This document shows, piece after piece, positions 35,359 to 44,155 of a stretch of 64,000 bases of DNA. The position numbers and the translations under genes were made by a program. The DNA is from Flavobacterium sp. (GTDB lineage: Bacteria; Bacteroidota; Bacteroidia; Flavobacteriales; Flavobacteriaceae): contig JASLID010000075.1 in NCBI GenBank assembly GCA_030153045.1, positions 7,378-71,377 on the forward strand. Reading direction: 5' to 3'. The notes below the pieces were generated by a model. It worked only from the letters and a program-made list of their open reading frames with translations, was not told the origin of the DNA and did not search any database. Positions within the stretch are counted from its first letter, which is position 1. Each line of letters opens with the position of its first letter.

Positions 35359-35670
35359 TTTAGTTATAGTGTTAAATTCTATAATACTATTAGACTACAA
35401 AACAAACCTGCTTAGTGGTGTTTGCACAACTTTCACCATAAATGGGTTACAAACTCGCCTACCATTTCGTTGGTCATTGATAGAAGGTTGGAAAATTTCA
35501 ATGTTCTTGATACCCCATTTTGCCAACCTGACATATGGTGAAATTCCACTAAGCAAAATTTATTTTTTTGGTTGCTAATTATATATTCGAAGTTCTATAA
35601 CTTTCTAAATATAAGTGTTATATGATTCTGAAAAGGTGTTATATGATTCACAGATAAGGTTAATCTAGAA
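35359..35670. other. 312-bp gene-free stretch
   Basis: It separates two minus-strand genes. It holds the 147-bp palindromic element at 35409-35555 and otherwise AT-rich DNA without a convincing gene, terminator or TAnnTTTG box. A plus-strand open frame across it lacks codon bias and similarity to anything I know. Confidence 0.6.
35409..35555. repeat. MITE-like or structured palindromic element (147 bp)
   Basis: The perfect terminal inverted repeat TGCTTAGTGG / CCACTAAGCA (35409-35418 and 35546-35555) is followed inward by a second perfect 10-bp pair, TTTCACCATA / TATGGTGAAA (35431-35440 and 35534-35543). A third pair has one mismatch, AAATGGGTTA / TACCCCATTT (35440-35449 and 35511-35520). 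A fourth pair, AGGTTGG / CCAACCT (35485-35491 and 35523-35529), crosses the third, so both cannot form together unless as a pseudoknot. It could be a non-autonomous mobile element or a folded RNA. No target duplication was found. Confidence 0.6.
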
Positions 35671-37047
35671 TTAGTTTTTTATCAATTTATAAGTGGAAGA
35701 AGTTCCCCAATTGGTTCCCACTTTCAAGAAATACAAACCAGTAGATAGTATTTCTGTTTTTATGGAATGAATCGGTTGGTTTTCTGTTTTTTGTGAAAGC
35801 AATTTTTTTCCATTGAGGTCAGTTACTTCAACAATTGTAGCAAAAGTTTCATGGGTATTACTTTGTATAAGCACTTCCGATTTTGCAGGATTCGGATAAA
35901 TAGAAAATGCTTTTTTACTGTTTTCTGCAACGCTCAACGAACTGTCAATGATTTTGTAAATGTTGCCATTGGTAATATCGCCAATGTATATTTCGCCATT
36001 GACATCTTCACCAAAAGTTACAAAATTGTTTCCGGTAAAGGTTTCCGAAAAGGTTACATTGCCTCCAGTATCAACCATGCCAATTTTAGCCAAACAATAA
36101 TCAGAAAAGAAATATTTCCCTTGAAAATTAGTGTACGTTGGCCCGCGATACACATAGCCTCCAGTGATTGAACACGCTCCTGAGGAATGATTGATGACGG
36201 CCAAAGGCATTCTCATTGTAGCTGGTGCAGGACAACCTGCGGTATTGAAAGCGGTATTTCCTTCGTAGCATCGCCAACCGTAATTGAGTCCAGATTCGGT
36301 GGCAGTGGCGTGGTCGATTTCTTCATAAGTACCTTGACCTACATCAGCAATCCATAAATCGCCATTTTGTCGGTCGAAAGAAAACTTCCAAGGATTTCGA
36401 AGTCCAATAGCCCAAATCTCATCGGCACCAGTCACACCCACATAGGGGTTATTGGGTGGAATCCCGTAAGGAGAGCCAGAGTTGACATCGATACGCAACA
36501 TTTTTCCCAACAATTCATTGATATTTTGTGCGCGATTGCCTGGATCATTAGCGCTCCCGCCATCACCCATGCCAATGTACAGATAACCATCGGGGCCAAA
36601 TTTTAAAGTACCACCATTATGATTGGAAAAAGGTTGTGCAATCGTTAAAAGTATAGTTCCTGAAGGGTTGGCAATATTGGGGTTTCCAGCATTCACCGAA
36701 TAACGTGCAATGACGGTATTTCCACTAGTATTGGTATAATTGATGTAAAAATACCCGTTGGTAGCATAATTAGGATGAAAAGCCAGTCCTAGTAATCCCT
36801 GCTCACCACCTCCGTTTGTCAACGTAGTAATGTTGAGGAAAGGGGTGGCGTTTGTACTTCCGTTTGAATTTAGAATTTTAATGAGTCCGTCTTGTTCTAC
36901 AATAAAAAGCCGATTGTCGCCACAATGTGTAATTTCGACCGGAGAAGCAAAACCTGAGCCAAAAGGGTTCAGACCAATTGTTCCTGTTTGAGAATGATTG
37001 GTACATTGGACAAAGACCAAAGCAATAAAAAATAATTTTGTTTTCAT
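35671..37047 (-). CDS. PQQ-dependent sugar dehydrogenase-like propeller with T9SS sorting domain
   Basis: This 458-residue secreted protein starts with a signal peptide (about 1-18, ending CTNHSQ). Residues about 25-370 match the glucose/sorbosone dehydrogenase (GSDH/YliI) six-blade propeller: LLGLAFHPNYATNGYFY, HNGGTLKFGPDGYLYIGMGDGG, IWAIGLRNPWKFSFD and IADVGQGTYEEID. The C-terminal 75 residues are a type A T9SS sorting domain (FSIYPNPAKSEV ... YKLIKN), so the enzyme is sent to the surface or medium. It should oxidise sugars with PQQ, but PQQ use is inferred from family only. It lies 83 bp downstream of the LytTR regulator. Confidence 0.88.
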   Translation of the reverse strand: MKTKLFFIALVFVQCTNHSQTGTIGLNPFGSGFASPVEITHCGDNRLFIVEQDGLIKILNSNGSTNATPFLNITTLTNGGGEQGLLGLAFHPNYATNGYFYINYTNTSGNTVIARYSVNAGNPNIANPSGTILLTIAQPFSNHNGGTLKFGPDGYLYIGMGDGGSANDPGNRAQNINELLGKMLRIDVNSGSPYGIPPNNPYVGVTGADEIWAIGLRNPWKFSFDRQNGDLWIADVGQGTYEEIDHATATESGLNYGWRCYEGNTAFNTAGCPAPATMRMPLAVINHSSGACSITGGYVYRGPTYTNFQGKYFFSDYCLAKIGMVDTGGNVTFSETFTGNNFVTFGEDVNGEIYIGDITNGNIYKIIDSSLSVAENSKKAFSIYPNPAKSEVLIQSNTHETFATIVEVTDLNGKKLLSQKTENQPIHSIKTEILSTGLYFLKVGTNWGTSSTYKLIKN

Positions 37048-37130
37048 AGCTTAATGGTTTGATAGTCATAAAATTATGAAAAACTTCTGAGTTTTAAGCT
37101 AGGGTTTTAGAATAAAAAGGGATCAAAATT

Positions 37131-37844
37131 TTATTTTTTTATTTTTTCCAAAAGCAAATCCACTTGTTCTTTGTGGCTTATGCCTATGGGTAGGTCGATG
37201 CCCAAAACTTCAATATCCGTATTTGAAAAAGCAGTAATTTTAGCTGTGTTGATTATAAACGAACGGTGTATGCGGATAAAATTATCGGAAGGCAATTCGG
37301 TTTCCAGGTTGCTAATTTTATACTTGGATGTAATGTTGGTTCCGTCTGCTTTGTGTACTTTGATGTAATCTTTGACACTTTCAACGTATAGAATTTCATC
37401 CAATTTGATTTTAAAGCTTTTTCCAGCCGATTTCAAAAGAATATAATCTTCTTTCTGAATCTCAAAAGTTGGAACGGCTTTCACCGGATTGGTTTCTCTT
37501 AAATATTTATCTACCGACTTAAAGAAACGCTCAAACGTAATGGGTTTTAACAAATAATCGATCGCTTCCAATTCATAACTCTCAATAGCAAAATCACGAT
37601 AAGCCGTTGTAAAAATGGTTTTGGGAGGATGCTTTAGACTTTTCAAAAAATCAATTCCGGTAATATTAGGCATTTTGATGTCTAAGAAAAGTAAATCAAT
37701 AGCTTGTGTGTTCAAAATTTCGAATGCTTTCAAAGCATTACTTGCCGTAGCAACCACTTCTAGAGCATCAATTTTAGAAATATGATTTTCAATTAATCGA
37801 ATTGCTAAAGGTTCATCATCGACAATGAGGCATTTAATCTTCAT
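37131..37844 (-). CDS. LytTR-type response regulator
   Basis: This 237-residue regulator has a receiver domain (1-120) with acidic pocket DDE (9-11) and phospho-acceptor Asp55 in LLFLDIKMPN, then a LytTR DNA-binding domain (about 135-237) with LYVESVKDYIKVH and FIRIHRSFIIN. Its ATG shares one base with the stop of the kinase gene upstream (TAATG), so the pair is a two-component system. The target is unknown; the T9SS sugar dehydrogenase lies directly downstream. Confidence 0.93.
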   Translation of the reverse strand: MKIKCLIVDDEPLAIRLIENHISKIDALEVVATASNALKAFEILNTQAIDLLFLDIKMPNITGIDFLKSLKHPPKTIFTTAYRDFAIESYELEAIDYLLKPITFERFFKSVDKYLRETNPVKAVPTFEIQKEDYILLKSAGKSFKIKLDEILYVESVKDYIKVHKADGTNITSKYKISNLETELPSDNFIRIHRSFIINTAKITAFSNTDIEVLGIDLPIGISHKEQVDLLLEKIKK

Positions 37845-38902
37845 TATTTTATGTTTTCTAAAATCAAAGTTACACTAAATAATTCCTTCTCTCTTTTGGT
37901 TTCTAATGAATAATGTGCTCCGTACAATAATGTCAATTGTTTATTAATGTTAGCCAAACCAATAGATTCTTTCGAATAGTCTTCTATAACATCAGCACAA
38001 GTATTCACGATTTTGAATTCGGTTTGGGTTGGTTCACTTTTAACGGTAATCCAAATTTTAGGAGAACCACTATCTTCCCCAGCTCCATGCTTGAAAGCAT
38101 TTTCCACTAACGATAAAAATACAAGTGGAGGTACTTGATTTTCGACTAAAATATCAGATTCTAAATGCACTTCCAAACGTTCATCATAACGTAATTTTTC
38201 CAATTCGATATAATCGTTTATCAATTGCATTTCGGTAGTAATTGAAACAAAATCGGTATTGCATCTGTAAAGCACATAATCTAGAATATCAGACAATTTC
38301 CCAATTGCAGAAGACGTTTTTGGTGAATTATCGATGGATAATGAGTAAATATTATTGAGCGTGTTGAATAAGAAATGTGGATTGAGTTGAGCACGCAATG
38401 TTTTAAGTTCAGCATCGCTTTTTTCTTTACTCAGCAACAAACTTTTCTCTCTTTCTTTGTTGTAATCAGAGAAGAATTTGGCCATAAAAAAGATAAAAGC
38501 CGCCGTTAAAATATTAGGGCCATATTTAAAAACCAGCATCTGTAAATCGGTAAAAATCTCTAAAGGAGTTTCTTGAGTAAAAGGAGGTTTTCGAACCAAA
38601 GGCTCAACAATATGAACCATTGATAATCTGCACAAAGCCGAAAGCAAATACATAAGCAGCAAAAAGGAAACGCCAAAAAACACATAGCCTTTCTTTAAAA
38701 AAGGTTCTTTCAACAAGTAATAAGCAATGATATAAGCTGCCACAGCACCAAAAAAAGCATCGTTAAGATGATAAATAAGTATTTCGGCAAAACAATAACC
38801 GTCAAATTTTGAGTAATCACTAAACACTCCTACAGCTACAAAAGCGCTCCAAAAAAGAAGGTGTTTAACGACTCTATTTTGAGTAATAATTTGAAATTCC
38901 AT
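37844..38902 (-). CDS. LytS/YehU-type sensor histidine kinase
   Basis: This 352-residue membrane kinase has four helices (about 14-30, 45-65, 72-95 and 128-145) with no extracellular sensor domain, then a short coiled coil and a His_kinase domain. The phospho-acceptor is His176 in LNPHFLFNTLNNIY. The ATPase part has PLVFLSLVENAFKHGAGE (N box) and IGLANINKQLTLLYG (G region). It is the partner of the LytTR regulator that it overlaps. A -7 box precedes it at 38919. Confidence 0.93.
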   Translation of the reverse strand: MEFQIITQNRVVKHLLFWSAFVAVGVFSDYSKFDGYCFAEILIYHLNDAFFGAVAAYIIAYYLLKEPFLKKGYVFFGVSFLLLMYLLSALCRLSMVHIVEPLVRKPPFTQETPLEIFTDLQMLVFKYGPNILTAAFIFFMAKFFSDYNKEREKSLLLSKEKSDAELKTLRAQLNPHFLFNTLNNIYSLSIDNSPKTSSAIGKLSDILDYVLYRCNTDFVSITTEMQLINDYIELEKLRYDERLEVHLESDILVENQVPPLVFLSLVENAFKHGAGEDSGSPKIWITVKSEPTQTEFKIVNTCADVIEDYSKESIGLANINKQLTLLYGAHYSLETKREKELFSVTLILENIK

Positions 38903-38918
38903 AAGTTAAAAATATGCT

Positions 38919-38952
38919 CAAATGTAACCAACCACTTTCATTATTCGTCAAA
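38919..38952 (-). promoter_or_regulatory. Promoter of the LytS/LytTR pair
   Basis: On the minus strand TTTG (38952-38949), a 22-bp spacer and TACATTTG (38926-38919) give a -33/-7 pair, 17 bases before the ATG. Confidence 0.55.
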
Positions 38953-39005
38953 GAATCGACAAATAGGGGAAAATTGAGCACGAATATACTTTAATAGCAG
39001 TTGAA

Positions 39006-39110
39006 ATGGAAATAGTAGCTTTAAAATCATTAAACATCGTCATTTTTATGCTATTCATCTACGGTGTCATTTTTGCAATTGGATATTCTTCAATTTTGCT
39101 ACAGATTTAA
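39006..39110 (+). CDS. Possible 34-residue membrane peptide
   Basis: An ATG-started frame of 34 codons encodes a peptide with a hydrophobic core (LNIVIFMLFIYGVIFAIGY). It ends 13 bases before the ATG of the barrel gene and could be a leader peptide or a small membrane protein. AT-rich DNA makes T-rich frames look hydrophobic by chance, so support is weak. Confidence 0.25.
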   Translation: MEIVALKSLNIVIFMLFIYGVIFAIGYSSILLQI

Positions 39111-39123
39111 AAACAATCAAAAA

Positions 39124-41454
39124 ATGAAAAACTTTATTTATGCCATTACATTACTACTACCAACATTGTTTTTTGGGCAAGATGTAGTAATAAAAGGTTC
39201 TGTATTAGAAAAGAATAGTCAGAAACCTATCGAATTAGCCAGTATCTCTTTTTTAGATGCTGAAACCAATGCCATTATTCAAGAAACGTCTTCAGATGTC
39301 AAAGGGAATTTTGAAGCCAAAATAAAATCTGGAAAATACAATTTACATGTTAACTTTTTAGATTACCAATCGGTTACTTTGAAGCAGGTTCAATTTTCAG
39401 AAGATAAAAACATGGGGAAGGTTTTTTTAGAAGAAAACATTACCAAAGTATTGGATGAAGTTACTGTTACCGCCGAAAAGTCGTCGGTGGAAACCAAACT
39501 CGACAAAAAGATTTTTAACGTTGGGAAAGATCTGATTTCTAGAGGAGGATCGGCCAGCGATATTTTAAACAATGTGCCTTCAGTTAGTGTGAATGCTACA
39601 GGAGCGGTGAGTTTGCGTGGTAATTCAAGCGTTCGTATTTTAATTAATGGGAAGCCTTCGGTGATGACACAAAACAACGGATTGGAGCAAATTCCTGCAG
39701 AGACCATCGAGCGAGTAGAAGTGATTACCAACCCATCGGCACAATACGATGCGCAAGGTGCTGCGGGGATTATTAACATCATTTTGAAAAAGAATAAAGC
39801 AAATGGTTTTGGAAGTTCTATTACAGCCACAGCTGGTGTGCCAAACAACAATTCGCTTGGGGTAAACATGAATTACAAGAAAGAAAAATTCAATGTTTTT
39901 ACAGACATTCGTTATGGTAAAATGACACTTTTTGGAGATGATAAATTATTCAGAACCAATTATGAAAATGGCGTTGTCACTGATTTTATTGACCAAAGAA
40001 CAGATCGTACCAGAGGTTTCAATCGATGGAATGTTTATTTGGGTAGTGATTATTATATTAATGCCAATAACACCTTGACGTTAAGTTATTTTTACCGCAA
40101 TAGCGTTAGTAAAAGCCAAGTTGATTATCAGTTTAATTATTTAGATGCTAACCACAACACGACGCAACTTATCAATGCTAAAGAAGAATACAGAGAACCA
40201 CAAAAATCCAATCAAATAGAGTTGAACTATGTGAAGAACTTTGAGAAAAAAGGCAAAAAATTAACAGCGAATGTGCAATATGATTTTTGGAATGATGACG
40301 AAAACGAATCGATTACCGAAACAGTAACAATGCCTACTCCCGAATTAAGAACGCTTAAAAGCAGGGATATTGAAAGCAGTAAAGATGTGGTTTTTCAATC
40401 GGATATTTCTTTTCCTTTCAGTGAAAAATCAAAACTGGATATTGGTTTAAAAGGTGAAATAAGAAGAATAAACAGTGATTATGTGGTTTGGGACAACGCC
40501 GTAAAAGTGGACAGTTTAACCAATTTATTACATTATGATGAACGCATTTTCGGGTTTTATACGCAATATTCTAATGGGGTTAAAAAATTTCAATACCAAT
40601 TGGGATTAAGAGCCGAGCATTTTAATACGGGAAGCAGTGATTTAAAAAACGAATTTAATACCGATAAAAAATACACGAAATTGTTTCCTACGGTTCACCT
40701 AACCTATGAAATAAAAGATAATATCAACTTGCAACTTAGTTACAGCCGTAGAATTGACAGACCTTCGTTTTACCAGTTGAACCCTTTTGGGGGTATTGCC
40801 GACAGAAGAAACATAAGAATAGGGAACCCTGATTTGAACCCGATGTTTATCGACTCGTACGAATTGGGAACACTTTTCAAATGGGAGAAATTCACTGTAA
40901 ATCCGTCGATTTATCACCAGCATACTGTCAATCTTTTCGATATTAGTGTAACGAGAAACAGTGACGATTACTTAATTGAAAAACCAATTAATTTGGGTAC
41001 GGAAAACAGATATGGCTTTGAATTTAATTTGACCTACAATCCTTATAAATGGTGGTTTTTATCCAGTGATTTTAATCTGTATAAATTTGATCAAAAAGGA
41101 TTATTTACCGTGTCAGATCAGACTTGGTTTTCTAAATTAAATTCAAGAATCAAGCTTAAATCGTGGAGCGTTCAAAATAACTTTAATGTGATTGGCGGTA
41201 AAAAAAGCGGCCAAATAGAATCGGAAGCACAATTATGGGCCGATATGGCTGTAGCCAAAGAATTTTGGAAAGAAAAGGCAACAATAACGTTCAAAGTGGA
41301 TAATATTTTTGACAGTCGTATTAGCCGAGATTACATTCGAGGGAATAATTATACTATTGATGGGGAAAGAAGATTTACCGGGACAAGAGCTTCTTTGACA
41401 TTCACGTATAAATTCAATAGGAAGAAAACAGACAGGGACAGACTTCCTGATTAA
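39124..41454 (+). CDS. TonB-receptor-like outer-membrane beta-barrel family protein
   Basis: This 776-residue protein starts at ATG 39124, which gives a clean signal peptide MKNFIYAITLLLPTLFFGQ; a TTG frame opens upstream at 39064 but lacks a signal. Residues about 22-105 form a carboxypeptidase-regulatory-like fold, about 110-220 a plug (SASDILNNVPSVSVNATG, RVEVITNPSAQYDAQGAAGIINI), and the rest a barrel of the outer-membrane-beta-barrel family (PF14905) with SYSRRIDRPSFYQLNPF. Such proteins probably import an unknown ligand with TonB energy. The gene faces away from a LytS/LytTR pair, which may control it. Confidence 0.9.
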   Translation: MKNFIYAITLLLPTLFFGQDVVIKGSVLEKNSQKPIELASISFLDAETNAIIQETSSDVKGNFEAKIKSGKYNLHVNFLDYQSVTLKQVQFSEDKNMGKVFLEENITKVLDEVTVTAEKSSVETKLDKKIFNVGKDLISRGGSASDILNNVPSVSVNATGAVSLRGNSSVRILINGKPSVMTQNNGLEQIPAETIERVEVITNPSAQYDAQGAAGIINIILKKNKANGFGSSITATAGVPNNNSLGVNMNYKKEKFNVFTDIRYGKMTLFGDDKLFRTNYENGVVTDFIDQRTDRTRGFNRWNVYLGSDYYINANNTLTLSYFYRNSVSKSQVDYQFNYLDANHNTTQLINAKEEYREPQKSNQIELNYVKNFEKKGKKLTANVQYDFWNDDENESITETVTMPTPELRTLKSRDIESSKDVVFQSDISFPFSEKSKLDIGLKGEIRRINSDYVVWDNAVKVDSLTNLLHYDERIFGFYTQYSNGVKKFQYQLGLRAEHFNTGSSDLKNEFNTDKKYTKLFPTVHLTYEIKDNINLQLSYSRRIDRPSFYQLNPFGGIADRRNIRIGNPDLNPMFIDSYELGTLFKWEKFTVNPSIYHQHTVNLFDISVTRNSDDYLIEKPINLGTENRYGFEFNLTYNPYKWWFLSSDFNLYKFDQKGLFTVSDQTWFSKLNSRIKLKSWSVQNNFNVIGGKKSGQIESEAQLWADMAVAKEFWKEKATITFKVDNIFDSRISRDYIRGNNYTIDGERRFTGTRASLTFTYKFNRKKTDRDRLPD

Positions 41455-41459
41455 TCAAT

Positions 41460-41495
41460 AAAAAAGCCGTTCATTTAATCTTGAACGGCTTTTTT
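41460..41495. terminator. Bidirectional Rho-independent terminator
   Basis: The stem AAAAAAGCCGTTCA / TGAACGGCTTTTTT (14 bp) with an 8-nt loop lies between the barrel gene (+) and the VWA gene (-), with A and T tracts on both sides. Confidence 0.92.
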
Positions 41496-41503
41496 AATAA
41501 CCT

Positions 41504-42667
41504 TTATTTCTCTACAGTATAACCTTTAACTTTAGCAAGAGCCACTATTGAAGTATTAATCGCTTTTCCTAAATCGTCTTGACCTTTGCTTTTTTTCATT
41601 TCTTCATCAATGTAGGCTTGGCGTTTTTTACCTAATTCGGTAATTTCTTTTTGTATGGCCTCGCGGTCTTTTGTTTTTTGAGCTACATACATTTTAATTT
41701 CATCCTTGCTTTTGTTCTGAAGTTCCTTAGGCAGTTCCTCTTTTTTAAGCTTAGAAACTACTTCTTTGTCTTCCTTCATTTTATCGACTAAATCCCAACT
41801 TTCGTTTTTATACACGGCTTTCGACTTGCTCACCGCACGTTCTGCATAATTTGCTGCAGAAACACCTTGCGCATTTCGATCTTGAGTTTCCTGATTCATT
41901 TTCTTCTCATAGCCTTTTGTGCCATAACTAATATAAGTGGTGTTGATTCGGGTATTGCATTCAGAGATTCGTACATCATAAGGCGTTACAATATAGTGTA
42001 CAGCTTTGTTTGAATCTATGTTAAAGAATTTGCCTTTTCCAACATCGGCACCGTCTTTCCAAAAAGTTCGAACGCCCTCTTCGTAATTGCCACAAAAAAT
42101 GGTGTTGATGTAAATGTCATTTCGCAAAGCATCATTAATGGACTCTTTGTAGTTCACTCCTCCCTGATTGAAAGCTTCATTTCCAGCAATGTAAATCAGT
42201 TTCATATTGTCGTTGTCTTTACCCCAAGAAAGTTGTCGGGTAGCATCGGCAATAACAGCACCGCAATATTCTGAACCGCCATTGGTTCGTAAGGAGAATA
42301 ATTTTTCGGAAATCAAATCCAGATCAGTAGTTAAAGGAGCTACTTGTCTGATGTAATTTGATTGTGGCGAAAGTCCATCGTTTCCATATTCATACAAACC
42401 AATTTCAATGTTTGGGGTTTCTCCCTGGTATTTTAGAGTGGTTAAGGTGTTTACAATGTTCCACAAACGTGATTTGGCTTGTTCAATTAAACCATCCATG
42501 CTATTAGAAGTATCGAGTAAAAGCGCTACTTGAATTTTATTGTCTCCGTCTCCTCTTGGTTTTTCAATTGCTATTATTTTTTTGTCATTGCTATTGAAAT
42601 TGTTGCCATTTGCAAACGTTAATGTAGTGGCTAATAATGCTGCGAAGAATATAAGTTGAGTTTTCAT
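41504..42667 (-). CDS. Exported VWA-domain protein
   Basis: This 387-residue protein has a signal peptide (about 1-19, ending TLTFA). The von Willebrand A domain (about 45-250) has the metal site DTSNS (52-56) and a Thr at about 128 (LRTNGGSEY). The usual third motif Asp is missing: the strand reads LIYIAGNEAF. The C-terminal third is a charged helical region (about 265-375) rich in Lys and Glu. No membrane helix is seen, so it is probably periplasmic. It lies 17 bp after the cyclase-fold gene on the same strand. The function is unknown; a scaffolding or metal-dependent binding role is inferred. Confidence 0.85.
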   Translation of the reverse strand: MKTQLIFFAALLATTLTFANGNNFNSNDKKIIAIEKPRGDGDNKIQVALLLDTSNSMDGLIEQAKSRLWNIVNTLTTLKYQGETPNIEIGLYEYGNDGLSPQSNYIRQVAPLTTDLDLISEKLFSLRTNGGSEYCGAVIADATRQLSWGKDNDNMKLIYIAGNEAFNQGGVNYKESINDALRNDIYINTIFCGNYEEGVRTFWKDGADVGKGKFFNIDSNKAVHYIVTPYDVRISECNTRINTTYISYGTKGYEKKMNQETQDRNAQGVSAANYAERAVSKSKAVYKNESWDLVDKMKEDKEVVSKLKKEELPKELQNKSKDEIKMYVAQKTKDREAIQKEITELGKKRQAYIDEEMKKSKGQDDLGKAINTSIVALAKVKGYTVEK

Positions 42668-42684
42668 GAGTATAAATTTTAAAA

Positions 42685-44007
42685 TTATTCTTGAAGATTT
42701 TTAATGTCATTTTCTATAGTTAAAATAAGTAAGCTAGTGGCTGTGCAAAATACAGGGCTAGTAATGCAGTGATGACCATTCCAGCTTCCATCTTGATTTT
42801 GGATTTTAATCATTTTTCCGCTCACATTGTCGTACCAGTTTTTCCAATCGTTATCTTTTTTAACAATCATCGATTCTCCAGTTTGAAGAAAACTTAGAAA
42901 TTCTTCGCCGCCGTTGTTTCCAAAACCGCTCATGACATCGTTGTCCATAGCTTGTGTTTTTGCAGCTTTATATACTTTAGAAGCTACATCGTATGAAGAC
43001 GCTTTTTCTTTAGAAACACCTATTTTTTCAAGGTTTTCACGATTCATGATCGCCTTTTTGTCGATTTTACCATCTCCTTTAGCTTTCTCGAATAATTCTT
43101 CTGCTTCTTTGGCTTCTGCGGCACTTCCTCTAACTGAACTGCTCACCGCATACAACATAACTCCGGCTCCATCTTCTGTTTTAGCTGTATTTTTTTCAGT
43201 GTCATAATTGCTCTTTTGATACTTTCTAGCCGCATCAATTTTGTCTTTACTTACTTTAATATTTTTGTTTTTTGATGCTTGTTCTAAACCAGAATTAGCA
43301 AAGGAAGATTGTAAAACACCAGCCCAACCGGCTCCAGAGACTTTACCATTACCATCATACGATTTTTCGATTTTGTCTACACATATTTGAATGGCATTTT
43401 CAACTCGTTTTACTGTTTTTTGGTCTGTAAGTGTGGGTACTACTTGATTTAAGAATTGTAGGGTTAAAACTGCATCAATATTCTGACCCAATTTGCTCTG
43501 AATTTGTGTGCCTCTGATTTGGGTAATAAATTCATTATTTTTATTTTTTTCGACTTCATTAAGTAAAAAATCGAGCGCATGGGTTAGTTGTTGTTTGTAT
43601 TTTCCGGTTTCAATAGAATAACCCACACGATACAATGCCATAGCGGCCATAGCGGTTGTTGCCGGGTCTGAACTTACTGCGTGTGGATTCATTTCGCCTT
43701 GATTAGAATGCGATCCAGCTCCCCATCCTCCATCTTTATTTTGTGCTTTGGCAAGCCATATTTCACCTTTATCTATTACGGCTTTTGTTTTGATATTGGT
43801 TTTATTTGTTGCATAATTGTCTACTGGTTGTTCTCCCATAACCGACATGAATACACAAGGTTTTTCTTCTAAAGGGGTTGTTTTTATAGGAGCCTTTTTT
43901 TCATATCGAGCCATCAATTTAGTTTCCGGATTGGTTTTTGCAGTAAGAACTATTCCAGTAAGAAGTGTAGTAACACCCATTGCAATTAAAATTTTTTGAG
44001 TTTTCAT
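42685..44007 (-). CDS. Exported prenyltransferase/squalene-cyclase-fold repeat protein
   Basis: This 440-residue protein has an N-terminal signal or anchor (about 5-23). It carries alpha/alpha-toroid repeat signatures QNKDGGW (89-95) and QDGSW (405-409), as in squalene-hopene cyclases and in exported planctomycete-type proteins, and hydrophobic helices such as TTAMAAMALYRVGYSIETG between. The cyclase catalytic DxDD motif is not visible, so it is probably not a terpene cyclase and may be a binding or protease-inhibitor-like (alpha-2-macroglobulin TED-like) fold. A -7-like box lies at 44033-44040. It forms a pair with the VWA gene. Confidence 0.7.
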   Translation of the reverse strand: MKTQKILIAMGVTTLLTGIVLTAKTNPETKLMARYEKKAPIKTTPLEEKPCVFMSVMGEQPVDNYATNKTNIKTKAVIDKGEIWLAKAQNKDGGWGAGSHSNQGEMNPHAVSSDPATTAMAAMALYRVGYSIETGKYKQQLTHALDFLLNEVEKNKNNEFITQIRGTQIQSKLGQNIDAVLTLQFLNQVVPTLTDQKTVKRVENAIQICVDKIEKSYDGNGKVSGAGWAGVLQSSFANSGLEQASKNKNIKVSKDKIDAARKYQKSNYDTEKNTAKTEDGAGVMLYAVSSSVRGSAAEAKEAEELFEKAKGDGKIDKKAIMNRENLEKIGVSKEKASSYDVASKVYKAAKTQAMDNDVMSGFGNNGGEEFLSFLQTGESMIVKKDNDWKNWYDNVSGKMIKIQNQDGSWNGHHCITSPVFCTATSLLILTIENDIKNLQE

Positions 44008-44032
44008 AGTTTTTCGCTTTAAGATTATACTT

Positions 44033-44040
44033 CAAAATTA
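44033..44040 (-). promoter_or_regulatory. Candidate -7 box of the cyclase-fold/VWA pair
   Basis: On the minus strand this reads TAATTTTG (TAnnTTTG), 25 bases before the ATG at 44007. The divergent kinase gene starts at 44156, so both promoters share a 148-bp region. Confidence 0.5.
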
Positions 44041-44155
44041 TTCTAAGAAATTGCATGTTTTTTGCAGAATGGGTGAAGTGGGGTTTTGACTTGGTGAAAT
44101 CGTTTTGATAGCATTTTTTAAAATAGTTTCTTTACATTGTCAAATATTTACAAAG

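Noticed and set aside
35345..35578. Plus-strand open frame across the palindromic element
   Set aside because: It overlaps the start of the FAD gene and is explained by the inverted repeats; no start context or known similarity.
37066..37079. TCATAA-AA-TTATGA palindrome before the sugar dehydrogenase gene
   Set aside because: Could be a regulator site, but LytTR sites are direct repeats and the AT-rich palindrome is weak evidence.
39390..39869. Open frame antisense to the barrel gene plug domain
   Set aside because: The sense strand encodes well-conserved plug motifs; the antisense product looks like a frame shadow.
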